Assembly: GCA_033961575.1 (NCBI GenBank)
Contig: CM066732.1
Location: 113,958,687 to 114,022,686 of the forward strand
DNA from: Aselliscus stoliczkanus
Taxonomy: Eukaryota > Chordata > Mammalia > Chiroptera > Hipposideridae
Length of the DNA stretch: 64,000 bases
Reading direction: 5' to 3'
Made by a program: the position numbers and the translations under genes. Shown here piece after piece: positions 46,165 to 57,725 of the stretch (within the stretch, counting starts at the first letter, position 1; the number at the start of each line of letters is the position of its first letter). The notes beneath the pieces are model-generated. The model did not search any database and was not told where the DNA came from. It worked only from the letters and a program-made list of their open reading frames with translations.

Positions 46165-46790
46165 AAAAGAGGGAATAGGAAAACAGTTTGGCAGTTCCCC
46201 AAAAAGTTAAACCGTTACCATGTGACCCAGCAATTCTAGGTATATGCACAAGAAATTGAAAACATATGTCCACATAAAAACTTGTACATGAATGTACACA
46301 GCAGTACATTCATAACAGCCATAAATGGAAAACCAAATGTCCATTAATTAACACATGAATGAACAAAACATGGTATATTCATACAATGGAATATCATTCA
46401 GCCATAAAAAGCAATGCAGCACTGATACATGCTACATGAATCTTGAAAAAAATTACGCTAAGTGAAAGAAGCCAGGCACAAAAGTACACACATTATATGA
46501 TTCCATTTACATGAAATGTCCACAATAGCCAAATTCATACACACAGAAAGTAGAGTAGTGGTTACCAGGGGCTGGGGAACAGGAAATGGGCAATGATGCT
46601 AATGGATATGGGGTTTCTTTCTGGGGAGATTAAAAATGTTCTGGAATTAGACAGTGGTGATAGTTGAATAACTTGGAATATACTAAAAACCACTATATTG
46701 TACATTTCAAAAAGGCAAATTTTATGGTACATGAATTGTGTCTCAATAAAAAGAATTATATGAAGAATAAATATAAGAAAACACATACAA
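46165..46790 (+). mobile_element. L1 3' end
   Basis: 'aaacagtttggcagttcccc', 'aatggaatatcattcagcca' and a 3' UTR ending in 'gtgtctcaataaaaagaatt'. Confidence 0.75.
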
Positions 46791-46895
46791 TCTGTTCATT
46801 TGTGTAAAAAAATAATGGAAAGATAAACCCAAAACTGAAGAGATTCTCTAAGTATATCTTTTTATGTAGTAATGTTTAGTAATAGTAATGTTTCA

Positions 46896-46904
46896 AAGAA
46901 AGAA

Positions 46905-46964
<60 letters not shown>

Positions 46965-46965
46965 G
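46896..46965 (+). repeat. (GA)n microsatellite
   Basis: About 25 uninterrupted GA units preceded by AAAG/AGAC variants and followed by a G run. The opposite-strand Ser/Leu ORF here is a product of the repeat. Confidence 0.95.
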
Positions 46966-47044
46966 GGGTAGGGGAAGAAATCAACCAGGATTGAGGGGAA
47001 CCCAAAATGGAAAAAAGAAAAGAATCTAATTGAAATACTGCCAT

Positions 47045-47395
47045 TTGTGACAACATGGATGGATCTTGAGAATATTATGCTAAGTGAAATAAATCAGATA
47101 GAAGAAGTCAAAAACCATAGGACTTCACTCATTTAAGTGGGATAGAAAACTGAAAGCAACAAAGGAACAAGACAAACAAAGAAACAAAAATTCAGACACA
47201 AACTACAGTTTAGTGGTTATCAGAGAGTAAGGGGAGGGGGGAGTAGAAGAGCTAAAGGGGGTCAAATATATGGTGATAGAAGGAGAACTGACTCTGCATG
47301 GCAAACATACAATGTGATATTATAGAATTGTACACTTGAAGCCTATGTAATTTTACTGATCATTGTCATCCCAATAAATTTAATTTAAAAAACAG
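47045..47395 (+). mobile_element. L1 3' end
   Basis: 'acatggatggatcttgagaa', 'tagtggttatcagagagtaa', then an A-rich end with AATAAA. Confidence 0.75.
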
Positions 47396-47565
47396 AAAAG
47401 AACCTAATTGCATGATAGATAAATAACAACCACAATAAAAGGAGTGGGCAAGAAAATAACTAACCTAAGTAATTTTGAAAAACAGTATTTTGAGACAGAT
47501 ACTATAACACTAAAGACAAAAAAAAACTGTACACAAATACTGCATCCTAATTAGCAAATATGTTT

Positions 47566-47683
47566 TTTTGTGTGTGTGTTTTTTTTTTTTGAGGACAGTG
47601 TTACTGACCCTCATATGTGGGACTGAACTGGGGCTGCTGACTTCCCAAGCCAACGCTTAACCACCGCGCCACTCGGCCGGCCC
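47566..47683 (-). mobile_element. SINE type A
   Basis: Target 'agcaaatatgttt' / 'agcaatatgttt'. T-run after a short TG repeat. Confidence 0.9.
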
Positions 47684-47689
47684 AGCAAT

Positions 47690-48345
47690 ATGTTTCTTAT
47701 AAGGGTATTGGTTAGTAATCGCAACTACTTCACGTGCACTCTAAAAGTGAGTAAATAAGTTAGTATACTATAAATAATGAGAGCCAGGTTTCTCACTTCG
47801 GGGAAAAAAAAATTACAAATAAGAATAGAGGAAAAGTTGGACTAAACCTTGTGATGATGGACTGGAATAGAAGATATCAATATGAACTCATGGTTTTTAA
47901 TATATAGAAAAAGATAATATATACAGAAATGAGTGCATAGGCGCACGCTATCACTTATATGCATGAGCTGGTTAGTATATAAACATATTTCCTTGCTCAG
48001 GGATCTCATCTGGAATTTAATATTCCCATTAATTTAGAGGACCCAGTAAGTGACAGCAGAACAAATTAAAATCATAAAAATCAGATCTGGCATCTAAAAA
48101 GTAAATTACCTGCTTTACGTTCCCTTATAAATTTTTTACTCAAAAATATTTGCTAGTTGTTGTGACTTTACTGGCTTTGCATGCTTCTTTTTAAATGATG
48201 TGACCAATTTTTTTTCCAACATCATGATAATCTGCATTTCATTTGTCTATTTAACCAAAGTTTTATTTACATTAAAAAATTATCTTCAAGGCAACATAAA
48301 CTGGTAACTACAATATTTCCGCAGGTATAGAAGAAACAGTTTAGG
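47690..48345. other. Intronic sequence, nothing recognised
   Basis: AT-rich, no gene or nameable repeat. Confidence 0.4.
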
Positions 48346-48349
48346 AAAT

Positions 48350-48690
48350 ATAATCAATAATGTTATAAATATTTTTTAGGCAACCAGACAGACTCATGTC
48401 TTGTCAAGGAGACCACTTCATGGATGGTGTAGAGGCCTGACTTCTGCACTATACATCTGAAGCTGCCGCTGAAAAATAGTATATATGTCAACTATAATTT
48501 AACACATATATAGTCATGGGATGTGGAGTATAGTGTGAGGATGGAGTCAATGGAATTGTAATAGATATGTATGATATCGAGGGTGGGGGGACAAGGGGAG
48601 GGGGGAGGAGGGAGTCATTTTGTAAGGGGTGAAAAGGATAACTATTGCATTGTTTTGTACATCTGTAACTAATATTTTTTTTAATTATGG
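48350..48690 (+). mobile_element. L1 3' UTR with G-rich polypurine tract
   Basis: 'catgtcttgtcaaggagacc', a G-rich tract at 48580-48613, and 'attgcattgttttgtacatc' before an A/T tail. The same terminal phrase recurs at 57262, so these are two copies of one family. L1 is the best guess. Confidence 0.6.
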
Positions 48691-48978
48691 AAAAAATTAT
48701 TTTCAATAGATTATGCTTAAGATTATTATTTGTATATAGTTGTCCAACTATAAAATTCAAGTTTTGTCTCACAAGTCAATTTGCTTTCATCCTAGCACAA
48801 ATGTCTCTCCATACCACAAACCACGAAGTCATTATTTTAAGTTCCGAAAATCTGAGTTTTAAAAGATCAGATGTTCAATGTATCCAATCCTCTTTTAATT
48901 TCAAATATTAAGGAGTAATTTGGTCTTTTGGGAGGAAAAATGTTTGAGGACTTCGAATTGTACTGCTATTTATTATTT

Positions 48979-49134
48979 TTATTTTTTTTATTTTTTTAGC
49001 TGAGCCATCCTGCCACCTGTTGGCAGCTCAACGGCAACTCAGCTCGGGCTGGCATCGAACTGCTGTTGCTCAGAGCTCAACTCCCACTCTTGAGCGATCT
49101 CTTAACCAACTGAGCCATTCGGAGGGCTCTGTAT
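48979..49134 (-). mobile_element. SINE type C
   Basis: Target 'tgctatttattattt' at 48964-48978 and 49135-49149. 'agctgagccatcctgccacc' start, degraded head 'attcggagggctct'. Confidence 0.9.
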
Positions 49135-49149
49135 TGCTATTTATTATTT

Positions 49150-50600
49150 GCATCACCTACTGACCAATCCAGCCCAATCAACAACAGTCTTTGAAATTTC
49201 TTTAATCAATTAGGATTTCAGGAGACATTTACATTTCCTTTCTTCTCTAGGCACCACCAAGCTGCCTATATTGGGAGTAAAATAAATACATGACCAGCAA
49301 AAGGATGGATGTCACATGCAAACAACATGACCAGAAATTTAAGAAACAAAGTGATAAGAACCTTAGGGAAAGCAAAATTCATAAAAGCTTAGAATTACAA
49401 GAGGCCTTAATAGGCCATTTAATCCATTCCAATGACAACCCGGGACAGATAACAATCTATCCTATTTTTAAAAGCTTCCAGATTTCCAACCTCCCTAGAT
49501 GTCTCATTCTGCCATATAATCCTGTCATGTGATTTGAGGGAAATATTTCAAGACTATTCTTTGCCTTGCCTAATGCTTTCTTTTCTCAAATAACAATACA
49601 TTTTAACTCACTTCCAAGATATATATATATACACACACATATATGCACACAAGCACCTAGGACACCCCATTTTGCTTGTATAAACATACACTATAGAAAC
49701 CTACATAACCAAAGGCACATATCCATCCCATCCCAATCACAAAAGCACATGAAAACAATGTCACATAACGATTTTGGTCTAAAAATAACCAATGAAAATC
49801 AATTTTATAAAACCTTAAAGTAAACAGGTTTCTTCTCACTATGGATACTCATAGCTAATTTGCTTTCCAAACACACTGCTCCTTTTCAGCATCCACCCAA
49901 GGCAGAATTGTAAAAACACATACATATCAGATCCAAATAGATACATTTTTAACGTTTGATTTTTAAAACCACTTAGCTAACCATCATTTTGGAAGAGAGC
50001 CCACAGAAAGAGAATAGTGATAACAGAGTACAGCCAGTGATCATGAACAAATAACCAGTTTTAACCAAGCAGGCCAAAGAAGTGACTCAAATCAAACAGA
50101 TAATTTTTGAAACATACATAGAATGGGGAAGTCCCAATCCAAGATGAGCCAAGTACTATTTGAAAACATTAAGTGCTTATCAGGAAATACGCCCAAATGT
50201 TCATCACGAAATGCTATCTCTGGAAATGGCATTCCAGGGGGTGAGTCTGTTCAGATCTGGTATTCCTATTACTTCAATTATCCATCTTTTCTTCAGTATT
50301 ACAGACATTATTTTTAAATTACGGCAAATTCTGCCCCTGTGTCTCACAGCTCCCGAGGATGGATGGCATGTCTTTACATAACCTCCTGGGAGAAGTGGCA
50401 CCAGCTCCCGTCCTCGTGTCGCCCATCGCAGAAATGCTTTCACCATGGTCTCTGGACTAGCTCCTGTCATCCTCCTCCCCATCTCACCCCGAACACTAAA
50501 CAATGCATCTCGTCTCCCATCGCGGTAGCAGAGGCCATCAATTATTTGATCGAGGCGGGAGATTTGGAAAATGGTTTACCAGGCGATGAGGTGCCCCCAC
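49150..50600. other. Promoter-proximal end of intron 1, unassigned
   Basis: Contains a short TA/CA run at 49,620-49,650. From about 50,320 the GC content rises toward the CpG island. No repeat or exon recognised. Confidence 0.45.
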
Positions 50601-50629
50601 CCAAATGCAGAGGAAAGGAGAAAGACAAC

Positions 50630-51670
50630 CTCCACCCTGCAATAAGTGGCCCGCGAAGGGAGACGCGAAGGTTGCAGCTCCCGGGTCCCGAGTCGGGCCG
50701 CCGCCCCCCAGGCCTCGGCCCCGGCCGGGGGAGGGGCGCTCGTCAGCGTACAATGGGGTGGGGGACGTGATCAGAGGTGCGACCCCCGAGGACGGAGGGT
50801 CCGGCACGGCAAGCCGCCGGAGGGGCGGGTCCCTCCGCCCTGTCGGGCCGGCGGCTAGACTTCTAACGTGGCTCTGCATGCGCCCGCGAGCCGGGAGGCC
50901 CCTGGGGCCAGGGACCCCACAACGCCGGGTGGATTCCCTCGGGCCTTCGCCTGCCGCCCACCAGGGACCCCGGCGGCCCCGCTCCGCGGCAGCCCCGGAG
51001 CGGCCCCAGATGGCCTTGCCCGGCCGGCCGGGCGCACGCACAGGCGGCAGGAAAGCAGAAGAGGAGGCGTTACCGTGTGCGGCTCCGGAGCTGGCGGGGG
51101 TTGGGTGCGGCTCCAGCGACCCGAGCCCCGCTCGGCAGCAGCTGCGGCTGCCGCGTCCTTTATTTTTGCTGCAGCAGCGGCGACTTGTCAAAGGGAAAGA
51201 CGTAAGAGGCGGCGGCAGCGGCGGCAAGCGAGTCTCGCGGGAGTTGGGCGGAACTCTCGCGCAGCCCCGACTCTTCGCCCCGCCCACCTGGCCCAGCGCG
51301 GGAGGCGAGAGGAGCTGGGGGAGGAGCGCCTCGACTAGGTTGCGGAAGATAGGGGCAAGGAAAGGGAATGAAGCGCGAGAGGCAAACGTAGGTTCCTTGG
51401 ATACCCTCCCACCCCCGCGCAGCCCTCGCGGTGACCGCACTCTGTCTACGAGGCACAATTGGGGGCCGTTCACAAAGGGCGGTGAGGAGTAGGGGGCCAG
51501 CCAGCGCGCCCTGTTTTCCTGGTGGTGGCCGGGGGAGACCCCACCGCCCGGCGTCCCGGTGCTGCTGGACGCAGCAGTAGTTTAAAAGCTGACGGCAGGA
51601 CCGGGTCGGCCACACCCCTTTATCTCCGACGCGCCCCCTGCACTCTGCATCTCTCGTGAACACCCGGCGG
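50630..51670 (-). promoter_or_regulatory. HERC1: CpG island and HERC1 promoter region
   Basis: Abrupt change from AT-rich repeats to dense GC with many CpGs over about 1 kb and no interspersed repeat inside. A GC box (cgccccgcccacc) lies near 51,275-51,290. CGCG-containing 'gtctcgcgggag' and 'actctcgcgcag' lie near 51,231-51,264, and a CRE-like 'ttacgtct' is readable on the minus strand near 51,200. Upstream of the HERC1 coding exon and in the right orientation, this fits a TATA-poor housekeeping promoter. ORFs on both strands here are open only because GC-rich DNA lacks stops. Confidence 0.82.
51074..51200 (-). other. HERC1: Proposed HERC1 non-coding exon 1
   Basis: On the minus strand the sequence through 'ccagctccggagccgcacac' reaches G at 51074, followed by GTAACG, a usable 5' splice site, inside the CpG island. 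Joined to the acceptor at 858 it would give an mRNA with an untranslated first exon. The transcription start is not visible; 51,200 is a guess within about 100 bases. Confidence 0.5.
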
Positions 51671-51679
51671 GTCAAGTTC

Positions 51680-52000
51680 AATCACATGACCTACTAATAT
51701 CTCCTCTTCACACCTTGGCTCTGCAGGACTGCCAGAATCTTGCAGATGCTGGTGTTTTTGACTCCTGGGTTTTCTGTCGTGTTGAGGAATACGGAGGTAC
51801 ATTGTCCTTTGGGTGACTTATATCCTGGATCATGACCCCGACCTCTACAATGATGTCCCGTGAGGGACCCTCACTGGCTTGGTCATCACTGTATTCCCAG
51901 CACCTAACACCAGTCCAGGTACTCATTAAATTGTTGAATGAAGACTCACTCCTCCTGTCCCGCATCTTCCTTCAGTACCTGCTCGTCCTTCTAGGCTCCT
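51680..52000. other. HERC1 upstream flank, nothing recognised
   Basis: No repeat or gene named. A divergent non-coding transcript is possible but unsupported. Confidence 0.4.
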
Positions 52001-52024
52001 GCATTTCTCATTTCTAGCCACTTT

Positions 52025-52180
52025 CCTTGTGTCCTTCGTTGAAATCTTCTACTGAGCACCAATTATGTGTAACTGACTAAGGATACGGAGCTGGTCTCTG
52101 TCCTCAAATTCACAATCTAATTGGGGACATGAGAGGAATACACAACGTACAAGTTATGTATGTGTCACTCATAAAAAATT
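52025..52180 (-). mobile_element. L2 fragment
   Basis: 'actgagcaccaattatgtgt' and 'gatacggagctggtctctgt' follow the reverse strand of the L2 end. Confidence 0.45.
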
Positions 52181-52287
52181 GTGGTAGAGGCAGAAGAAGT
52201 TATATTGGACATCTGTGAGGTGTTTTAGCCCAAGAGTTATTCAACTCACTGTCAAATAACTTGTTTCACCGTCAGACACAGATGAAA

Positions 52288-52458
52288 ATTCTGGAATCCG
52301 GTTGACCAAGTGTATGACCTTGGGCAAGTTGCTTGATCTCTCTGAACCTCTGTTCCGTATCCACTTAATAATATTAGTTCTTATCATCACGGGGTTCCTG
52401 TGAGGAGTAAAATAAAAGTAAAACTTCTGACATATTAATTACTCATTAAATGGTAGGC
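52288..52458 (+). mobile_element. MIR SINE
   Basis: 'tgtatgaccttgggcaagtt' and 'ctctctgaacctctgttccg' are MIR core. Confidence 0.8.
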
Positions 52459-52582
52459 CTTATGTATGTAACTTTTAAGTTTCTGTGTATAAAATGTATA
52501 TCTTTCTAGTAAACTGGATGTGAGGGAGTATATGAGGTCTGACAATTAAGTTCCCAAACTTGTCGCAATGATGTTGCTAGCC

Positions 52583-52690
52583 GTTTGTTTTGTTTTGTTT
52601 TGTTTTTCAGGTCAGTGTCACTGGCCCTCGTATTTGGGGGCCGCTGGCTTCCCAAGCCAACACTTAACCACCGTACCACTCAGCCGGCCC
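52583..52690 (-). mobile_element. SINE type A in the mariner relic
   Basis: Short target repeat 'gctagcc' at 52576-52582 and 52691-52697. TTTTG-type tail, some head bases lost. Confidence 0.88.
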
Positions 52691-52699
52691 GCTAGCCTT

Positions 52700-53136
52700 T
52701 TTTTGATATCAGAGGGATTATCCATTATGAATTTGTACCAGCTGGACAAACAGTTAACCAAGTTTACTATTTGAAAGTGCTGAAAAGGCTGCATGAAAAA
52801 GTTAGATAACCTGAACTTTTTGCCAACAATTCATAGCTCTTGCATCACACCAATGCACCAGCTCACACAGCACTGTCTGTGAGGGAGTTTTTAGCCAGTA
52901 AACAAACAACTGTATTGGAACACCCAACCTACTCACCTGGTCTGGCCCCCAGTGACTGCTTTCTTTACCCAAAGATAAAGGAAATATTGAAAGGGAGACA
53001 TTTTGATGGCATTCAGGACATCAAGGGTGATACGACGACAGCTCTGATGGCCATTCCAGAAAAAGAGGTCCAAAAGTGCTTTGAAGGGTGGACTAGTGCT
53101 TGGCATAGCTTCCCAAGGGGAGTACTTCGAAGGTGA
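52700..53136 (+). pseudogene. Mariner transposase C-terminal remnant
   Basis: The 53,000 region reads HHTNAPAH, then EHPTYSPGLAPSDCFLYPKI. These are the two C-terminal catalytic blocks of DD34D mariners (consensus HxDNAxxH and YSPDLxPSDxxLF). The aspartate of the first block is Thr here and the aspartate in APSD is kept. The N-terminal DNA-binding region is missing and the frame upstream is broken. Inactive. Confidence 0.85.
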
Positions 53137-53214
53137 CCATAGCGATATTCAGCAATGAGGTGTGTAACACTTTTTCTAGGATGAGTTTACAAAATTAATT
53201 GTCAGTCTTCAGAT

Positions 53215-54175
53215 ATGGAGAAGTGTCATTATTGTTAGTGCTTTGTGACCTGGGTATTGTGTGTGAAGCTGGGACTAGGCCAACAAGCTCCCCTGTCATT
53301 GTCATTTTAACTTGCTAATGATGTAGGCATCTGTGCCACTCACAAGCATCCCATGACATTCCATTTTTCTTGGGTTTGTAAAACTGTACTGCCATTGCCT
53401 TTTCTCTTTCAAGAAAAGGACTCTGCTTATTTTAAAGGCCAAATGAGAGATTTCCTTCTTTACCCTCTCCTTAGCTTCCACCCTCAGGGCTGTGTGGAAG
53501 GGAGAATTGAATCCAATTGAGTTGGGTTTCATACAATTATCAAATACAGTTAATGTCAACAAGTAAGCCCTCACTAATTTTCACCCTCACCTTGACCACA
53601 CCACCCCTTCCCTAAACACTCTTTAATACTTAAATCTACCTATGCTGGAGTCTTATTGTCTGCATTATTTTCCCAACTCTACCAGTTCATTTTATCTCTA
53701 TTTCGCCTAGAGAAAAATGTTGAAGATGAGCGGAGGAGATAGAGGAAACTCAAGGCCAAGGCCTCAGCATCACAGGCCCTTGCCCTGGTAGGTCTCTGAG
53801 CAACATGGTCTGGCCACAGCAGTCAACTACATCTTTCCCCACACATATACATTGCCCTTATCACAGCCACATGTTCTACAAACCCCACACCTCAAACAGG
53901 AGATGCCAAGCAGAGGAACTGGAGAATCAACAGAAGAATATATATTTTTCATCTTTCATCTGCATATATAGGAAATGTGTGTCTCCTACATAAAAAGTAG
54001 GGCTAAGTCAGAAATGAAAGGACCCAGCAGAGCAGTAAAGGCAGAGCAGAGAAGAAGGTTAAAAGGATTCAGGGAGTAAGTTGCTTTTGTTGTGTTTTTT
54101 TTTGCCTTGGGCACTTGGCGCAGGAAACAAATAACTCGTCTGTTCAGAAAAGGGCTCCAGAGCAGGAATCCACAG
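53215..54175. other. Upstream flank, nothing recognised
   Basis: No gene or nameable repeat. Confidence 0.45.
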
Positions 54176-54179
54176 TCAT

Positions 54180-54360
54180 GAGTCCTGGTGTCTCCTGGTA
54201 TGGCAGCCTGTTTGCCCTTAGATTACACAGCCTTTCTGAACCTCTTCTCACATCTGTAAATAGGGGTGATAATGGGTTTCCTGCCTGCCTCAGAGTATCA
54301 TGGGAGTCAAATAGGAAAGTCCTTCATAAGTCTAAAGCCACTATATAAATATAAGGCATT
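54180..54360 (+). mobile_element. MIR SINE
   Basis: 'acagcctttctgaacctctt' and 'cacatctgtaaataggggtg' are MIR core text. Confidence 0.75.
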
Positions 54361-54530
54361 ATCATTCATTCATTCAACAGATCTCTGTTGAATGCTATTA
54401 TAAACTAGGCACTTGTGCAAGGGACTGGATATATTCTAAATTGAGCAAGTTTTAATACCTGCCCTCAAGAAGCTTATGGTCTAATGGGAGGCGCTAGGGA
54501 AAAAAATAATTATAATACCAAGTGAGAGTG
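54358..54530 (-). mobile_element. L2 3' end
   Basis: 'cattcattcattcaacagat' then 'ctgccctcaagaagcttatg' is the reverse strand of an L2 terminus, adjoining the MIR. Confidence 0.65.
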
Positions 54531-54534
54531 CAAG

Positions 54535-55455
54535 TGACAAGGGTATGGGGGTAGGGATGCAGCGTGAGGAAGAACAAAGAACTAAAACACTTCTTGGAGG
54601 AGGTTTAGAAGAAGAGCCCACATAATGAGGATCCAGCCCATTTCACTAAGAGTGATTCATAAATCAACTCCAAAATAACTTCAACAAATTGCTCTGTTGT
54701 GGGTTGTGAATTCTGCTGTATTCTAATAAAACTCACATCTCCTAAACTATTAGAAAAGAGTCTTTGATGTGGAGTCATTATATACACCCATTAGCTTTGA
54801 AGAAAGATGAAATTAATGGAGGGAAAAATCAGTGGTATCTTAATTACAAACATTTTGTTCTTACAGCCTGTGTTTGAACACCAGAAAAAGAGAATGCATT
54901 CCACCTCACAAACTGGTCCCCAGTAGTTCCCTTCAACCAGTCTTACTGATCCAAGGAACACTGCCGATCAGAGGCCAAGAGACATTTCCAAAATGTGGTA
55001 ACAATGCTTTATGTTTATGTGTTTATTTATACTCCACATTTTTACAAAAAGACTTTGAGATAGATATTAGCACTTTTTTCTTAATTATATTTTCCACAAA
55101 GAAACTCCAAGCAAGTGTATATATCATTCAATCATTTCTCACATTTATTGATGCTTACTACCTGTAAAACATCATGCTAGGACTATAGACTGTACAAAGT
55201 AGGTCCATATCCTCTAGGGTCCTGGAAACTAAAGATGGAGTAAAGGTCCATGAAAAGATAGCTAAATAACCAACAATGTGGATTCTATCCCCCTGTATTT
55301 TCTTTGGTTGAATGAGCAAAATCGTAAAGTTAGGTGCCCAACTTCTGAAACTTGTTTACCCTACTGTTTTTTCCAGAGAAGCAAGATACAAAGGAAGGGC
55401 AAGATGTTTATTGTACCTTGATATTTATAGATGTATGATAGGTATTTTAGTAGGT
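54535..55455. other. Upstream flank, nothing recognised
   Basis: No gene or nameable repeat. Confidence 0.45.
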
Positions 55456-55476
55456 CCTCTGGAATACACCGTCTTT

Positions 55477-55904
55477 TAAAAAAAAAAGATTTTATTGGGG
55501 AATTGGGGGAGGGGAACAGCACTGGGGACTCCGGGAAGGGAAACAGACAAGTTGCTGTCCTTTTGTTCCTCAATCTAGTTGCAGAGGACGTTGCTTCACT
55601 GGCCCATGTTGGTATTGTCACTGCACTCTTCCCAGATGAGGCAGATCGGTCACCGGCCTCTGGACGGCCACTCACCGCGGCTATTGGCAGCTCACACTGG
55701 CTGCGGGCCACTCACTGTAGCCTATGGCAGCCCACTGCAACAGGGGCTGCAGCCTACACTGTCCCTGGGGCTCATGCAGCCCAGCTCCAAGTGGAGCTGT
55801 TGTTAGCTGTAGAGGACAGTGTCACAAGCCCTCATATGTGGGATCCGAACCAGGGTGCTGGCGTCCCAAGCCAGCTCTTAACCAATGTGCCACTCGGCAG
55901 GCCC
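55477..55904 (-). mobile_element. SINE type B
   Basis: 17-bp target 'tggaatacaccgtcttt' with one mismatch (55460-55476 and 55905-55921). Complete type B. Confidence 0.94.
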
Positions 55905-55924
55905 TGGAATACACCATCTTTGAA

Positions 55925-56780
55925 TGGTGTGTAACCATTACAGTTTTGTCTGTACACAGGTAAAATTTGAAACTGACCAAACCCAAGAATCAATTAACAT
56001 TATTCTGAAAGAGAAAGATTTATAAAAAGGAAATCCATAGATAAAAAGCAGTATGATACAAGTTCAAATAAATATTCCCAGGACTCAGAAAACAGAAGAG
56101 ATTGCTGGACAGAGAGAATTTCATCTAAGTGGTAAAATTTGAGATGGGAGCTGAGAGCTAAATATAAAAAGTTATGTATTCTGATAATAATGTATTCTCA
56201 AAACACCAACCCCCATGCCACAAAAGTTGCCTAGAGTTTTTGTTAAGTATATCTACATATGAGGACACACACATTGCCTCTTTTCTCACTAACATAAAAT
56301 TGATCTGCCAAAGGTATGAAGGGAAGCAGGGATATTAAAAATGAGAACACACGATTGGCAGGTAGTTCTTTTGGAAATGGAGTCCCCTCTTGCTAAATAC
56401 AAACCTTTTTGAGTTCCCACTTGAAATCCTTATTCTAAATGAATAGCACAATCCACCTTCTAAACAATATTAACAACTTGTTTATTAGTGTTGTTTCATC
56501 ACAACACAAATGCCTGGACAGACACAGATGAATATTTTCTCACTCAGCAGCAGGGAATGGAATGTTGATGTTGGGGAAAGAAAATGAAGCTACAGGAAAA
56601 AAGTGTGCCTACCATGAGGGCAAGGGAAAGACAGGAACTAATGTTTATAGAGTGCTACCCATGCCAGACTCTGATAGCACAGTGGGAACAAGATGAACAA
56701 GGCAAATATTTGTTCTAGAAGAGAATAGTAGGGCATATCTATATAGACAAGTTAGAAAGCTCTGATGACAATAAGAGAAC
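55925..56780. other. Upstream flank, nothing recognised
   Basis: No gene or nameable repeat. Confidence 0.45.
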
Positions 56781-56793
56781 TTTCCCCCTTTTT

Positions 56794-56952
56794 TATTTTT
56801 ATTATTTTTATTTTTTTTAGCTGAGCCATCCTGCCACCTGTTGGCAGCTCAGCGGCAGCTCAGCTCAGGCTGGGCATTGAACTGCTGTTGCTCAGAGCTC
56901 AGCTTACACTCTTGAGCGAGCTCTTAACCAACTGAGCCACCCAGGCAGCCCC
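56794..56952 (-). mobile_element. SINE type C
   Basis: 'agctgagccatcctgccacc' after a T-rich tail, head complement 'ccaggcagcccc'. Target 'gaactttccccctttt' / 'gaacttttcccctttt'. Confidence 0.9.
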
Positions 56953-57254
56953 AAGAACTTTTCCCCTTTTAAAGGACTGGGGAATTTAGAAGAGGACTAG
57001 TTCAATTCTAGCAGGTTGGATCAGGGATAGTTAATGAGAAATGGGTCCATAAGATTGAGTGGTGAGTTTTGGACATGTCGGGGAATAGGGAACATTTTAG
57101 GAACAAAGAACAGCATAAGTGAAAGTGTGCTCAGGATCAAGCAGTCCAATTTAGTTGTGGCTTTGTGGCACTTACATTGCCCAGGACTCTTGGTTACTGA
57201 TGTTAGAAATCCAACCAGAACTTGCTTGGACAAAAGTAAAGGAGAAGGGTGATA

Positions 57255-57318
57255 AGCATAACTATTGCATTGTTTTGTACACCTAAAACTAATTTTAAAA
57301 AATTAATTAAAAAAAAAG
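57255..57318 (+). mobile_element. L1-type 3' end fragment
   Basis: 'taactattgcattgttttgt' followed by an A-rich end; the same terminus as 48,640-48,690. Confidence 0.55.
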
Positions 57319-57565
57319 TAAAGGATTAGAATTAGCCCAAGAAAGCCAAAAGAAGTTTGAACTATCAAACTGGGTGGCGCAGGGGGGAGGCAGGGGTGGA
57401 GTTGGGGGAGGGGAATAGGAGGCACGACAAACTGGGGCTTCAGGAACTTTTGAAACCAGAGACTTTAGCACCACCATGACTCTCTTGCTTCTTTGCTTCC
57501 CTTGCTGCACTGGCTTCAGTTTCTCTCAAGCCTGGTTTTCTTCATATATCTGGAAATATGCTTTT

Positions 57566-57677
57566 TGTTGTGTGTTTTTTTTGAGGGCAGTGTCACTAGC
57601 CCTCATATGTGGGACCCGAACCAGGGCCTCTGGCTTCTTAAGCCAGCGCTTAACCACTGCACCACTCGGCCGGCCCC
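57566..57677 (-). mobile_element. SINE type A
   Basis: Target 'tggaaatatg(c/t)ttt' on both sides. Confidence 0.92.
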
Positions 57678-57725
57678 TGGAAATATGTTTTATGTCTTAC
57701 TATTTCCACCACTAGAAAGGGACTA

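Larger units (their letters stand above)
859..51073 (-). other. HERC1: HERC1 intron 1 (about 50.2 kb)
   Basis: Defined by the acceptor at 860-859 and a proposed donor (ACACG|GTAACG on the minus strand, GT at 51073-51072) in the CpG island. No other host exon with splice sites and a conserved reading frame could be supported inside it. The content is interspersed repeats, one processed pseudogene and unassigned AT-rich sequence. The intron boundaries depend on the exon 1 assignment. Confidence 0.65.
52533..53211 (+). mobile_element. Mariner (Tc1/mariner) transposon relic
   Basis: The left end 'tgaggtctgacaattaagtt' and the complement of the right end 'tgaagactgacaattaattt' form TIRs near TA dinucleotides. 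Excluding the 108-bp SINE and one target copy it is about 560 bp, under half of a full mariner, so the 5' part of the transposase is deleted. Confidence 0.85.

Noticed and set aside
45540..46309. A host exon suggested by a 125-aa minus ORF and a 105-aa plus ORF
   Set aside because: Both cross a type C SINE and old L1 sequence; no splice sites or conserved domain.
46862..47056. Minus-strand ORF rich in Ser-Leu repeats
   Set aside because: Produced by the (GA)n microsatellite.
50605..51492. Long open frames on both strands (295 aa plus, 311 aa minus) in the GC-rich region
   Set aside because: They overlap each other on both strands in a CpG island, are Pro/Arg/Gly/Ala-rich and match no domain. 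Open only because stop codons are rare in GC-rich DNA.
51680..52020. Divergent protein-coding gene starting from the same CpG island
   Set aside because: Short ORFs on both strands without recognisable domain or splice structure; a non-coding divergent transcript cannot be excluded but has no support in the sequence.
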